This document shows, in pieces, positions 10,673-22,626 of a stretch of 64,000 nucleotides of DNA. The translations under genes were made by a program, and so were the position numbers. The notes beneath the pieces are model-generated. The model saw only the letters and a list, made by a program, of their open reading frames with translations. It was not told the origin of the DNA and did no database searches. Within the stretch, counting starts at the first letter, position 1. Every line of letters starts with the position of its first letter. The stretch lies in NCBI GenBank assembly GCA_030180135.1, contig CM058239.1:64859823-64923822 (forward strand). Direction: 5' to 3'. This DNA is from Orychophragmus violaceus. Lineage: Eukaryota > Streptophyta > Magnoliopsida > Brassicales > Brassicaceae.

Positions 10673-10981
10673 TCATCTCCTCCTTCATTGAGGTCTCCTA
10701 CTCATTAAGGCCTTTTGCTTCATCATAACATGATGGCTCATCTTTTTCTAATGGAGTTGCAAAGTAGCATGAGTAAGTAGTAACAAACTTGTCATCCTTG
10801 AACTGAGCAGGCCTAACAATCTTCCTTTTAGGCCGTTGATTAGCCATCGAACCATTATCTTCCTCATCCTCTTCTCCTTGGTCATTGCCCCCCTTTCACC
10901 TTGTGTATCCTTTTCAATACTTCTACTCCCCCATGGAACTTGGAGAACTGGTTCATCTACCTTGGATGAACTTGCACCATC
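10673..10981 (-). pseudogene. Copia-2 integrase-RT linker (degraded)
   Basis: This is the variable linker between integrase and RT. Acidic stretches are seen on the minus strand (around 10840-10890), with stops in all frames. Plus-strand open frames here are shadows. Confidence 0.55.
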
Positions 10982-11470
10982 TTACTCAACCAAGACTTGA
11001 GGTGGCCCATAAAATGAGGAAACTTCATCAAAGACAACATCACGAGACACAATATACTTATGTGTCTCAGGATCCATACACCTCCAGCCCTTGATTTTCT
11101 CATCATAACCAACAAAGATGCATTTCTTCGCCTTTGCCTCTAGCTTGGTCTTTTGAGAGTCAAAAACATGGAAGTAGCAGATTGATCCAAATATTATGAG
11201 ATGTTTCACCATTGGCTTCTTCCCATGTATCATCTCATAAGGATTCTTCATATTGTTTGAAATTAGTGGCATCCGATTAATGACATAAGCTGCACATCTC
11301 ATGTCGTCTGCCCATAAAGCTTTACGCAAGTTCTTATCATGTAGCCAGCTTCTGCATGTCTCAGTTAGATATATGATCTTCCTTTCCGCTACTCCATTTT
11401 GTTGAGGTGTATATGGACAGGTAAATTCTCTCTTTATACATTCTTTTGGCAAAAAGAGAGAAACTCCTTT
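10982..11470 (-). pseudogene. pol: Copia-2 integrase, C-terminal part
   Basis: Frame 10982-11452 reads REFTCPYTPQQNGVAERKI (catalytic Glu in the NGVAERK motif), then ALWADDMRCAAYVINRMP, PYEMIHGKKPMVKHLIIFG and KCIFVGYDEKIKGWRCMDPE, all standard copia integrase C-terminal blocks. Just upstream (to 11470) the coding continues as EFLSFCQK in a shifted frame before being cut by the large-LTR element. The missing first half is at 28137-28330. Confidence 0.85.
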
Positions 11471-14400
11471 TGTAACACGTTATCCGCTGACCGACGAGCT
11501 GACCGGTCAAAATTCAAACAAGAACATGACTGATCGAACCCGAGCAGGTCAATCGAGAAAAGTTCATCACAATACGAAGCCAGAGACAGTCCGGTTTGCG
11601 ACAAAGGCTCGCACCATACCGTCCTTGACCCCGTTTTACCAAGCTTCCACAATACAAGGCCTTTCAGCTAGTATTGCTTCCACGAGTTGTGTCGGTTCCG
11701 ACGAAACCAAATATCAGGGAAGCAATTTCATTTCTAAGTGTTTTAAGTCATTTAAATCCCTTAGCTAATTTAAATCGTATTCCAAAACAAACAGAAAATC
11801 AATAGGCTTCATAAAACCGAACCAAAATAAATCCAAATAATATAATCGAATCAAATCGCGGCCCAAAAGCTATCCCAAGACTATACCGAGGACCTCCCAC
11901 GTCCGTCGAGCTAAGCCAAACCTGAAAACAACAAAAAGAGTCTAATGACTGATCTAAGATCACACAGCGAGCGGTCCCCACTAAAGGCTTTTAAGAATCT
12001 ACTAAAGATAATCCCGCCCCAATACCCAAAATAACAGTCAAAAGAAATAAATAGCTGATCACGTGCCACCATGACGTTATGAGCTTCACAACACACAAAT
12101 TATCTAACAATGCAAGAAAAACAGAGATCGAGAAAACTGCGGCATATGATCTCGATCGGACTCGATCTATCTAACGCGAAACAACACTAACACCACTGGG
12201 CCCACTATGCGAACTCGGTAACTTCCACGGGAACACTTAGCTACCGCCATGGTAACCACAAACTCCCCTCGACTGCTAGACGTGAACACTAAGTCCTACG
12301 ACCTAGGACACTGCTCTTTGTCCATCGATATACAGCGACTCGAGCTACCCCTAGATAGCCTAAGCTTCCATGCAGTCTGGCCGTAGGACATGACCCCGTA
12401 TTCTTCGGATCACACACCTACCGGCGTCACTCAGTAGGTTAACACCATAACCATAATCACCGCTCGAAGGCACGTGAACCGATCAGGCAACTACCCGAGG
12501 ATCCAATTGAATTGGAAGTACCATAACGCTTTCATTCGACCTGCGGGATCTAACCCACCCTAGAGTCCTGATAACAATAAATAAATCAAGCAGACTCTCT
12601 GGGACTCTACACAGCAAGCAATACCGACAAGGTCAAACATAAATAAGAACACAACCAACGAAACCTAATTTATCCTGCAAGTCCTATTCATCAACCTTCA
12701 GACTACCAACCTTATCCTGTTCTATACCGGATTAGGTATCTAACAAATTTTTCCGGTCCTGTGACCGAGGTAAGTATCACACAACATGTCTATCCGGCCC
12801 AACACCGGAATAGACCAAACAACACAAACAACGAACTATCCGGCCCCACACCGGAGTAGTCCAACAAACAAGCATGCACACATTCACACCACATCAAATC
12901 CAACAACACACAATCAATTACTTAAGATAACTTGCTTTTAGTTTCAATCTCATCCTTTAATTCATTAGTCCGCTACCTTGGGTTAGTGGCTTACTAACCC
13001 TGTAGATGGCTCATCACCCATTAACACCTTTTAATTTATCTTCCTTAAATATCTTTTATAAAATCTTCGATTTGTCAGTTTAAGATCAGAAAACTTACTA
13101 ATCTCCCAACATCTCATTGTTATTTAATTAAATCCAATTAACCCAATAAACCCAACTATTAACTATAAACCCATCCAGTTATTATATTTTAAAGTATGTT
13201 ATGTCTTTTAACTGTATTTTAATTAAGTCATAGTTTCCGTATATAGATTCATTTCCTTATGTTCTTACTATCTTATATATGCATATAGGTCCTAATCATG
13301 CCAATATACATGAATGCATCAATCAATAATCAACCACGGCATAACAAAGTAATGCGGAGTAACTAACATGCATATAACAACCTAACGAATTCATTAATCA
13401 ATCTGATATCAATCAATTAACCAATCAACCAAGTCAATCAACAGGCATGCAATCCTAGAACTACGACTTAAGTTTCCCGGGTCTACATGACCTATACTAC
13501 ATGCATAGTTAACCGAGTCACAATGGGTTGTAAGTGATGGATGACGGTGTGACGGAACTCCAAACCTTCCGAGAACGAACAATGGCTAAACTCGAACCTT
13601 CCCGAACCAATAAAAGATCCAAATGAAACTTTGAGCTAGAACCGTCCTAAACCGAAACAGTGACCAACTAAACCAATGTTGACCGCTCCAAACCGGCATT
13701 GACCAGGCATTGACTGTTGACCGAGCGTTGACCGTGGGTTGACCAAGATAAACGGGTTGACCAAGGCTTGAACCGATGTTGACCAAGATTGAACCGGGTT
13801 GAACCAACCCTAGCTTTGACCGGCGAGAAGAGGCTGAGTTGACCGGCTGCTCTAGTGACTTTCCTAGCGTTGACCGAGGGTAGAGACCCGTTGACCGGTG
13901 GGTAAGAGATTCTTCCAGTGAAGGCTACTCCGGTGAGGTGGCCGGCAGTGAGAAAACCGGCAAAAGAGAGCCATGACAGGAGGGAGAAGCTCACGGTGAG
14001 CGATCTCCTACGTTGACCGAGGGATTCGGTGTTGACCGCGGCGGAGCTCCTGAGATGATCCAGCGTTTTTGAAATCCGGTGAGAGAGGAGAGACCAGGGG
14101 AGTGGATCAACTGGCTGAGGAGGAGAGGAGAGATAGCGGAGGTCGCCGTCGGGAGCCTTCCGACGGCGGCTCCGACAAGATTCCAGCGACGGTGGCAAGA
14201 AGAAACCGGCGACGAATGAAGAGGAGGTGGAGGGGATCTCAAATATGTGAGTTGTTTTTTTGAGATCAAGCCTTGTTTTGGAGATATTTGGATAACTTGC
14301 AACTCAAGGTATGAAGAACACCATGAGTTTTCTTGAAGATCTTCAAAGAGAAGATGAATGGGGTTGGATTTTGTTGAATATGCAGAGAGAGTGAGAGATG

Positions 14401-14980
14401 AAGCTCGTTGGTGGTGAGAGGAGAGAGGCTGGAGAGAGATTGTGAGTGGTTTTTGGTGAGATAGAGTGAAGTGAGGTGATTAGATGCAAAACATGCAATG
14501 CATCAAAATGAATTCATTGAACCCAAAAGAGAGTATGTGGCACCAGCTGAGAGGGAGAGAAGGCCACCTGTCACCATGGGGAACAATCTGAGATTCTATA
14601 CATTGAATCTCCAATCCATAAATCATCAATACTTTGATTAACTATGTTCGGTCCAAAATAGCTAAATCCGTTTTAATTCTCCAAAAACCCCGTAGCTTCT
14701 GAAATAAATTTTCCAATCTTCTTTTAAAAATCACTTGCACAAGAGTCATTTAGCAAGTCGTTTCACCTCATTCGGACTCTTGTAGCCCCCGTACCAAATC
14801 TTACAAGTTTATCGGTTTTATAGGTTTCCATCCCGATAGTCCGTAAAACTCTTTTTAAAAGTCCAATTCCACCACTTCTAGTCTTCTAAATGATTTTTTT
14901 AACTAAAAAGATAATCATTTTGCCCATCTAAGCTTTCGTCTCGCATTTTGGTAAAATTACTAAAATGCCCTCAAGTCTTG
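11471..14980 (-). mobile_element. 3' LTR of the LARD-like element
   Basis: It begins TGTAACACG and aligns by eye almost throughout with 24712-28136, with scattered substitutions and indels (for example GCCCCCTTTCC, present near 24718, is missing near 11478). It contains imperfect TTGACC-rich direct repeats at about 13675-13800 and GA-rich blocks at 14060-14250. Open frames of 60-176 codons here have no recognisable domain and are only partly kept in the other LTR, so I do not call genes. Confidence 0.75.
13640..13870. repeat. Short degenerate TTGACC repeats within the LTR
   Basis: The word TTGACC/GTTGAC appears about a dozen times at irregular short intervals. The matching block lies in the other LTR at about 26800-26980. 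TTGACC is a W-box-like core, so stress-responsive binding is possible, but the irregular spacing also fits simple decay of a low-complexity repeat. Confidence 0.6.
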
Positions 14981-15446
14981 GAAATTACGAAAATGCCCAT
15001 ATTGACTTTCGATTCCATCTGCGCCAACTGATAACCTCTTGAACCAACACCTCTGACTTCCCCACTTTTATTTGATTTCCCCGAATTTCACAACACTGAC
15101 TCGTCCTCCATTCCCGATACTTGCCTTGCCTGCAGTGCTTACTGCTTCCCATCGATATTCTGCTAATATCGATGTCTTTCCTTCCATCCAACTAAATCGC
15201 CATGCCCACACGCCTCTAACGTTATCGATCACTGAACTCCACACTTCACTGACTTCAAAATTGCTCTACCCACTGATAACCTTGAACTGATCCACACTGA
15301 CACTGATGCCTTCCAAATCTCTTTGCTAACTCATCATACCCAACTGCTTGCTTCGAATCTGACTGCCACTGATACCCACACTTTTCTGAATACACACTAT
15401 CTTGCTTGCGGCTTGGGTTAAACTACTTCACTGCTTCCTAGAAGTT
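14981..15446. other. Internal (3') non-coding part of the LARD-like element
   Basis: It lies between the end of the LTR homology and the Copia-3 target duplication. It is pyrimidine-rich, with CACTGA/ACTGAT words repeating loosely. No coding signature was seen. Confidence 0.5.
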
Positions 15447-15451
15447 CTCTT

Positions 15452-16091
15452 TGAAGGATTATGTGTGTGTTCATGGTTTAATTCACAGATTACATCTTAG
15501 CACACATAACTCAGATCTAGGTGATTTGCAGTTGAATCATACAGATCAGGATCATTACCTCTTTTAGAGTGCAGCGGATTGATTGGTAATGACGAGATCA
15601 CTTAGAGCAGATTATCACCGGCTCCTCCTAGGTATCCACACGCTTACAAGCTACGGATCAGGCTGCTAGACCGAGGTGGAAATCACAGAGAGAGAGAGGA
15701 CGGCACAGCTCAGAAAATCGCAGAAGCTTAGGGTTTCTGGCGCCTCTCTCTTGCCTTATATAAGCCCAAGTTATTAACTAATGGCCTATTAGGCTTTTGG
15801 GCCCAAAACACAAATCAGACAAAAAGCCCGTTTTTGTCTTGGCCCAATTCTCTGTACAAATACAGTAAATGCCTTTGCATCTTACCGTATTATTTCCATT
15901 TAACTTTCCTGTTAGCTATGGTGTGTGACCCTTTGGGATCATACAATACTGGTAATAAGTCCTAAACTTATAGATCATGAGCGGGCTCTAGCAAGTCATC
16001 ATGATCACCCAGTATTTATGACTTATGTCTGATCTCGACACTTATCATACTTTCTAGAGATAGTACGGTAGATTTCAGGACATTCCCAACA
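15452..16091 (-). mobile_element. 3' LTR of Copia-3
   Basis: It starts TGAAGGATTATGTG and ends GGACATTCCCAACA. A TATATAA box lies near 15757-15763 (palindromic, so readable in element orientation). It matches 21982-22621 with about two differences. Confidence 0.9.
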
Positions 16092-16959
16092 ATCTCCCAC
16101 TTGTACTGGAATCCTACACAGGACATTCCCAACAATCTCCCGATTGTACTGGAATCCAACATTCCCTAATCCTTTTGTATCAATATCTCGATCTGGCATA
16201 AGGCAAGATGTGTGTCATCCTTATATAGCCAGACCATTTTCATCGGACCAGATTTGATACTGACAATGCAAACGACTTGGGCAAGTCCGTTTGGGAGTGG
16301 CCACTCTCTTACCAGCTATCAAGTCTCCGATTGGCCTAGAGATATTACCTCCGTTAAACGGCAGGGACAAATCCCATCTTGTTCCATCACTATGAACTAC
16401 ACACTTTATAATACACCCAACCAAGGTCCTTATAGCTCCCAGTTACGAAACAGCGTTAGACAATGATCAAAGCGCATCACTCCATGTGCAGCCACATGCA
16501 TGCGAACTCAGGTCTAAGGACTATACTCTATAGTCGTATATGAGAACCTCTCATGACACAGATATTAATATCTTGTAGAGTTCTCATCAGCGGGCCATGT
16601 CCGGTCATATGCTTCCCTACATATACCTATGTGTCGACTTTGATGCCGCGCATCTATGACCCCTCGAAACTTGGTCATAAGTCTCAACACAATCTAGTCT
16701 CAAGTGGTTGTTGGTGTTCCAATTTCAACAACCTTCGACTATGGACACTATGATTTATGTCATTTCGTTAAATATGGGGTTTCAGGATCAAGTCTTACTC
16801 ATGTACTTCGATGGCCCATATATAATGACATGAATCATTTTGGAACGATTATTTATATCACAGTTAAAATAATCCAGAAATCATAGATTTCATAAACATA
16901 AAATATTATGCTTACATGAACCTTTCAAAACAACTAAGTAAAGCCCTTTACAAACTCCC
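16092..16959 (-). other. Long 3' untranslated region of Copia-3 with duplicated polypurine tract
   Basis: About 870 bp separate the pol remnant from the LTR. The minus-strand polypurine tract GTGGGAGAT abuts the LTR. A second copy of tract plus LTR tip ends at 16134, giving a 43-bp tandem duplication. The stretch 16200-16890 is nearly the same as the 3'UTR of Copia-4 (32098-32760), including an 84-codon antisense open frame at 16212-16466. Confidence 0.75.
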
Positions 16960-19479
16960 ACTGAAATTAAGACTACATCTTAATTTCACTCATCCTACAG
17001 CTACAGTCTGCGACTCGTGCTTAGGCATAAGGAGTGGCTTCGTTAATAGGTTAGCAACGTTCTCATTCGATGAAACTTGCTTATCTACTTAACACCTCTG
17101 TCATTTATCTCACGGAATAGGTTATACCTACCCTCAAGGTGTTTGGACCTCTGATGTGCAGCTAGTCTCATCTATGCTGGGAATCACATCAAGTTCAGTA
17201 ATGAACTCTTTCTTTCCAAACAACCTCTTTCGCTGCTTCTCAAGCTGCGAAATGTTCAGCTTGAGTCATGGAGTCAGCAACAGTGCCTTGCACCCCCAGA
17301 CAGACACAAGATATAGCCGGACTGTGACCAGGAATTATCTTTGTCTATTGGAAACTTGCCTTTCAGACTCTACCGAATTTTAGCACTTCACTTTCTCCGT
17401 AAATCAAGAACTTATCCTTAGTATTTCTCAAATACTTTAGGATATTCTTTACGGCAATCCAGTGATTCTTTGCTGGATTTTACTGGTCTTTACTTGTCTT
17501 GCTTAACATTAAAGCAACATCAAAACAAGTACTTGTCATGGCATACATGATAGATCCAATTGCCGACGCATATGGAATCCTATCCATGCATTCAAGCTCA
17601 GCAGTTATCGTAGGACACTGCTTCTTGCTTAACGTATTGCCATGTGACATTGGCATAAAACCCTTCTTGGATTGCTGATTACGTATAGGACTTTGTCAAT
17701 TTAAGAATCCTGACTTTGTCCTACCAGCTCTTTTGGATCTCTATCTTTAGATCCAAAATCCAAGAACTACGTGGCTTTACCCATGTCAACCACAAAACCA
17801 AATCCCAAGCCAGTCCTTTACCGACTGCAGCATTGGGACGTTATTTCCGAGAATTAGTATGTCATCGACATACACTATGAGAAATGCAACATCGCTCCCA
17901 CTTATCTATTAGTAAACGCACGGTTCCGCTTCGTTCCTGTTCAAGTCAAAACCTTGACTACTTCAACAGAACGAAGATTCCAACTCCGATATGTTTGCTT
18001 CCATCCATTGATGGATCAATGAAGCTAACTTACACATAGTGTAATTTTCGGAGTCCGGGCTCACTTTCGCTTCTTTGAATTTCGCAGGTTCGTCGCTTTC
18101 AATGATCATCAGATCATGCGAACTTTCAATGATCATCAGGTTCAACTAATGACGAGAAATCACTCTCGGATTAGTAACTGATTCATTCAGATCTGCGAAC
18201 AGGCTTTACAGGTGTAGATTCTACAGAAATCTGTAAATCCATCCGCTGCTCTCCCTCAACAGGTTGAGCAGCCTCCTGTATTTCTCGAATTTCTTCGAGT
18301 TACGCTTTTACTCCCACTGTTCTTCTTGGAAAGTAACTTCCCTCTTAGAAAACAGAATGGACGTAAAAAGTAACAAGCCTTGGTTTCCCTAGGACAACCA
18401 GCGAAGTAGCACAACTACAAATACTCAGTAAAGACGAATTTGGATCATTTCCAATCCACATTTATGTGGTGTCTTTCAACTGATATTAGTGGAACTATTT
18501 CAGCGTAAACTTAGATATTACTAGAGCGTTATTCTTAAAGAATATCATGGAAGATTCATGTGACTCATCTTTAATCATTTCTAATAAGATCTGATTCTTT
18601 CTCACAGAAACACCTCCAGGTTTTCAGGATAAATGAGCTGTGAAACGACTTCACACTCATTCAGATGATCACACCATCAATGACTTAAGTATTCTCACTC
18701 GTTATCTAATCCAGAGTCTCAATACTTTTGTCACTCAGATTCTATACCTCATTTTGGAACTCTTTCGATCATATCAAAGAATTCCGACTTGTGTCTCATC
18801 AAATGAACACAGTCATACTCACTGAAGTAATCAGTAGAGACAATGAAGTACAGGAAATTTTCTCTGGCATTACTGCTCATCGGACCACATACATGAGTAT
18901 GTTCAATCTCCAATAAGCCTTTGGGCCTTTCTCTAGCTCGGCTAAGATGGGCCCTTTGTCTTTTGGTCTAGTAAGCAGAATTCAAGTCTCATAAGATATC
19001 CATTCAAATGAGTCCAAAAGTCCATAACTATGGGGTTTCTGAATCTGACTTACTCTATGTGACCAAAACATTTACGCCAAGAAAATCAGGTTTAATTCAT
19101 CAGGTTTAAACCAATTCGGTATTTATGTTACATTTAGGCACTCTTTGGTTTAAGATATAAAACCCATTCCTTGAATAGGGTGCTACAATTAACATTTCAT
19201 TAAGATCAAAAGAACAAAACTTGTCTTTATCAAAATGAAAAACATTCAAATTCTTACAAGAAAATGAAAAACTACTATGCGTAAAGCAGGTACATTGTAG
19301 CAATTACTTAATACAAAACCAAGCCTCAAAGGGATCTATAAGTGAAAACCCTACGGCTGAGGCAGCATCCCAAGCTCCTTCCAGACACGCAGTTCCACTT
19401 GCCCTTCTTTCAAAGTTCTACTGTTGCTCAGGCTCTGCATATTATAACAAATATCAGTGCCACAACCAGTATCCAATAC
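16960..19479 (-). pseudogene. pol: Copia-3 pol region, heavily degraded
   Basis: Nucleotide similarity to the intact Copia-4/5 pol is obvious in patches: RNase H about 17020-17400, RT about 17400-18120, integrase about 18300-19100 and the pre-integrase/protease stretch to 19479. No open frame longer than about 75 codons survives in the coding direction. It spans roughly 2.5 kb against about 3.1 kb for the intact relatives, so there are deletions as well as frameshifts. This element cannot supply its own enzymes. Confidence 0.8.
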
Positions 19480-20370
19480 CTATAAGGTATAACTTGAAGT
19501 AATAACATGAATACCTGAGGAAGTAGTTTCATACATCAACTTCAACTCCTCATAATCTTCCATGAATTTAATGCAATCTCTTTTCCAATGCCCAGTCTCT
19601 TTACAGTAGCAGCACTTACCAACGCAAGAGGTATCTGATTCGGGCTCAGAAGACACACGCTTGCCATGATTTAAAATCTGGACAACTTTGTCTTCACCCT
19701 TGTCAGCATTAGGTTTAGGAAACCTACCCTTCTCCTTCATGAGATTGTACAGGGTACTCTTCACGTTTGGCTCAACTGTTTTGAGCATATCATGCAGTTC
19801 AGTCAGCGTCTTTGTTAAGCCTTTCTTGATATAGTTCCTTCTGAACTTATCATAGCTTGACGGCAGTGACTGCAGAATGATCTCAGTTGCCAATTCCTGG
19901 CTAACTGGATAATCCAGTTTCCTCAGGTTATCAACGTAACCCATCATTTTACTGACATGAGGACTTACTGGATGATCATTTGGTAGCTTGCAGCAAGTGA
20001 GAGATTTAACCAACTGGTATCTCTCCACTCTTACCTGCTCCTGAAATTTCAATTTCAGGCTGCTGATCATCTCTATTGGCGACTCCATGTTCTCATATTG
20101 CTTCTGCAAGTCTGAGTCCATGGTAGCCAATATCAGACCATGCACATCTACCGCATCATTATAATGCTTATTCCAAGCATCATATACAGCATGAGTGGCA
20201 TTGGACCCGATCCTCTCGGGGAGAGTTTTCTCAAGGACATAGTCCTTTCTCTCATGCCTGAGAACTAGTCTCAGGTTCCGCGACCAAGTCAAGAAATTTG
20301 ATCCGTTCAGTTTGTCCATCTCAAGGACAGACCGGATCGAGAGAGTGTTTTGATTGTTTGTGCTTGTCAT
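19480..20370 (-). CDS. gag: Copia-3 gag (open, 296 aa)
   Basis: It starts at ATG 20370 (MTSTNNQNTLSIRS), the same start context (TCAGCTATG-like) as in Copia-4, -5 and -6. The N-terminal block LNGSNFLTWSRNLRLVLRHE is the copia gag signature, followed by a helical capsid region (ILATMDSDLQKQYENMESP). The C-terminal zinc knuckle CCYCKETGHWKRDC, at about residues 251-264, binds RNA. The frame ends shortly after, where intact relatives read on into protease, so the pol fusion is lost. Intact gag beside ruined pol suggests recent selection or recent copying of gag only. Confidence 0.85.
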   Translation of the reverse strand: MTSTNNQNTLSIRSVLEMDKLNGSNFLTWSRNLRLVLRHERKDYVLEKTLPERIGSNATHAVYDAWNKHYNDAVDVHGLILATMDSDLQKQYENMESPIEMISSLKLKFQEQVRVERYQLVKSLTCCKLPNDHPVSPHVSKMMGYVDNLRKLDYPVSQELATEIILQSLPSSYDKFRRNYIKKGLTKTLTELHDMLKTVEPNVKSTLYNLMKEKGRFPKPNADKGEDKVVQILNHGKRVSSEPESDTSCVGKCCYCKETGHWKRDCIKFMEDYEELKLMYETTSSGIHVITSSYTL

Positions 20371-21967
20371 AGCTGAAATTTAGAGATAAATAGAGTTTTA
20401 GTTATTTAGTTCATAAAAGAGTAATCTTAATAACTTATAAGAAAACTCGCATTGCATTCAAAATTTCTTTGTTTAACCTCATAAGAATGCAATGATTCCG
20501 AGACCCATGTTCAGCTAAATCCAAAGTGGGCCACTGGCCGTCACCCGGAATTAGCTTTACTTGGTAAGCATACACACAGCTAGTTACATCTCATATAACT
20601 CTCGGTTGTGAATTGGGCCCAAGGCCCAAAACACCAGATGTCTCAAGGCCCGGGACTCCCGATGGCCCAGTCAAGGAAACCAATCTCTTACAGCCAAATA
20701 ATCACTAAAGTCTGGGACTCCCAATGAAATTAGTGACTATATACTACTTTACTTACGCAAAAACAGACACCTCACACTGTAAGCCATATCTGTAATTAAA
20801 TAAGCGTTAAGTAGTTGACAAGATTGGAAAGACACCCAAGCTTGATATTGTTTTTGAGGATTTTCAGTTTTATTTCCAAAAATAGAAGATTACTATTTTG
20901 GGAAACTTACTTATTTTAGAAACTTTCTAAATTTAGTAACATACTAAAATAGAAATTTCTAATTTAATATTTTATAAATATTTTGGGATTGGGTCACAAA
21001 TTATAGGCCCAATTCTTGGCCCAAGACCATAGAATTCCAGTTGGCCCAATAATTTGACATAACCGATTCGGTTTATTAATTCTGGTCCAAGACCAAATTA
21101 ACTATCAAAACCATCGGTTATTTACTAAACCAGACTAGCTCTAAATTATTTGGTCCAACCAAATCAAACTTAGACCAGCATTCGGTTTAGGTCATAATTC
21201 AATTTTGAATTTCAATCCGGTTTAACCAGAAATTAAATAATACCAATTGTATTAAATAATTTCCAGCAAACCGCGATTTGGGTTAACCGCTTAAACCACC
21301 AATTAAATTGGATCGGTTCAATTAAGTCCAAAACCGGGAAGAAACACCTAGTGTTTTAGCCAATTTGACCTAACTTGCGGTTTAAGGCTTTAAACACACG
21401 ATTAATTAAATAATCGATTAATTGATTCATACCATAATATAATAAAAGATTATACCATATCGCTAACCAATTGGTTACGATCATGATCATGTGTCAACAG
21501 CTTATGATTAAACAAATCGTAACAAATTAACAAACGATTAACACAATCACAAACCAACAGTCAAACATGTTTTTGTCCTTTTCTTATTCAACAATAACAA
21601 TCGAGTCATGTAATCCCAATTCAATAATTGATCAGATTGAGATATTGACTAAAAGACAAAAGCAACATGTGCGATTCATACTTCCAATTCAATAATGAAA
21701 GCGATCGATTAATTATAACTTAACCAATTCAATAATCGATTGTGACATAAGACAAAACCGGCTTCATCGTTTCATAATTCAATTAATGGACAAAACCGAT
21801 TCTCTTTTATAAGCGAATGATATCACTCTTCAATTCGATAATGGATTCACTAAAGACAAAAGCACATCGTTGATAATCGATCGTGTGAATAAGCAACATT
21901 CGATTATCACCAAAAAGTCAACATTCGATTATATTCAAAGATCCAAGCAGCAAAAACCTAAGAACCT
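20371..21967 (-). other. Copia-3 5' leader
   Basis: About 1.6 kb of non-coding leader lies between PBS and gag. The gag-proximal 900 bp are shared with the leaders of Copia-4 (36810-37740) and Copia-5 (43740-44684). The PBS-proximal part (about 21380-21960) is unique and rich in AATCGATTAATT-like words. Confidence 0.7.
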
Positions 21968-21980
21968 GGCTCTGATACCA
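21968..21980 (-). other. Copia-3 primer-binding site (tRNA-iMet)
   Basis: The minus strand reads TGGTATCAGAGCC one base from the LTR edge, the standard plant initiator-Met tRNA primer site. Confidence 0.9.
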
Positions 21981-21981
21981 C

Positions 21982-22621
21982 TGAAGGATTATGTGTGTTT
22001 TCATGGTTTAATTCACAGATTACATCTTAGCACACATAACTCAGATCTAGGTGATTTGCAGTTGAATCATACAGATCAGGATCATTACCTCTTTTAGAGT
22101 GCAGCGGATTGATTGGTAATGACGAGATCACTTAGAGCAGATTATCACCGGCTCCTCCTAGGTATCCACACGCTTACAAGCTACGGATCAGGCTGCTAGA
22201 CCGAGGTGGAAATCACAGAGAGAGAGAGGACGGCACAGCTCAGAAAATCGCAGAAGCTTAGGGTTTCTGGCGCCTCTCTCTTGCCTTATATAAGCCCAAG
22301 TTATTAACTAATGGCCTATTAGGCTTTTGGGCCCAAAACACAAATCAGACAAAAAGCCCGTTTTTGTCTTGGCCCAATTCTCTGTACAAATACAGTAAAT
22401 GCCTTTGCATCTTACCGTATTATTTCCATTTAACTTTCCCGTTAGCTATGGTGTGTGACCCTTTGGGATCATACAATACTGGTAATAAGTCCTAAACTTA
22501 TAGATCATGAGCGGGCTCTAGCAAGTCATCATGATCACCCAGTATTTATGACTTATGTCTGATCTCGACACTTATCATACTTTCTAGAGATAGTACGGTA
22601 GATTTCAGGACATTCCCAACA
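21982..22621 (-). mobile_element. 5' LTR of Copia-3
   Basis: 640 bp, TGAAGGATTATG...CCCAACA in plus coordinates, followed by the CTCTT target duplication. Confidence 0.9.
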
Positions 22622-22626
22622 CTCTT

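Larger units (their letters stand above)
15452..22621 (-). mobile_element. Copia-3: complete minus-strand copia element with open gag and dead pol
   Basis: The target duplication CTCTT lies at 15447-15451 and 22622-22626. LTRs of 640 bp at both ends differ at only about two sites by eye. A PBS is at 21968-21980 and an open gag at 19480-20370. The pol region is full of indels and stops. The element sits inside the internal region of the LARD-like element. Its near-identical LTRs mean recent insertion, yet pol is heavily decayed, so it was probably mobilised by a related autonomous copy. Confidence 0.9.

Noticed and set aside
13668..14302. Overlapping 176- and 103-codon minus-strand frames in the LARD-like LTR
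   Set aside because: No known domain, several frames open at once in GC-rich DNA, and the equivalent frames in the other LTR (27108-27340) are only about 70 codons.
21968..21980. TGGTATCAGAGCC as possible tRNA gene fragment
   Set aside because: It is the primer-binding site complementary to tRNA-iMet next to each LTR (also 24695, 29505, 38306, 43048); no tRNA cloverleaf surrounds it.
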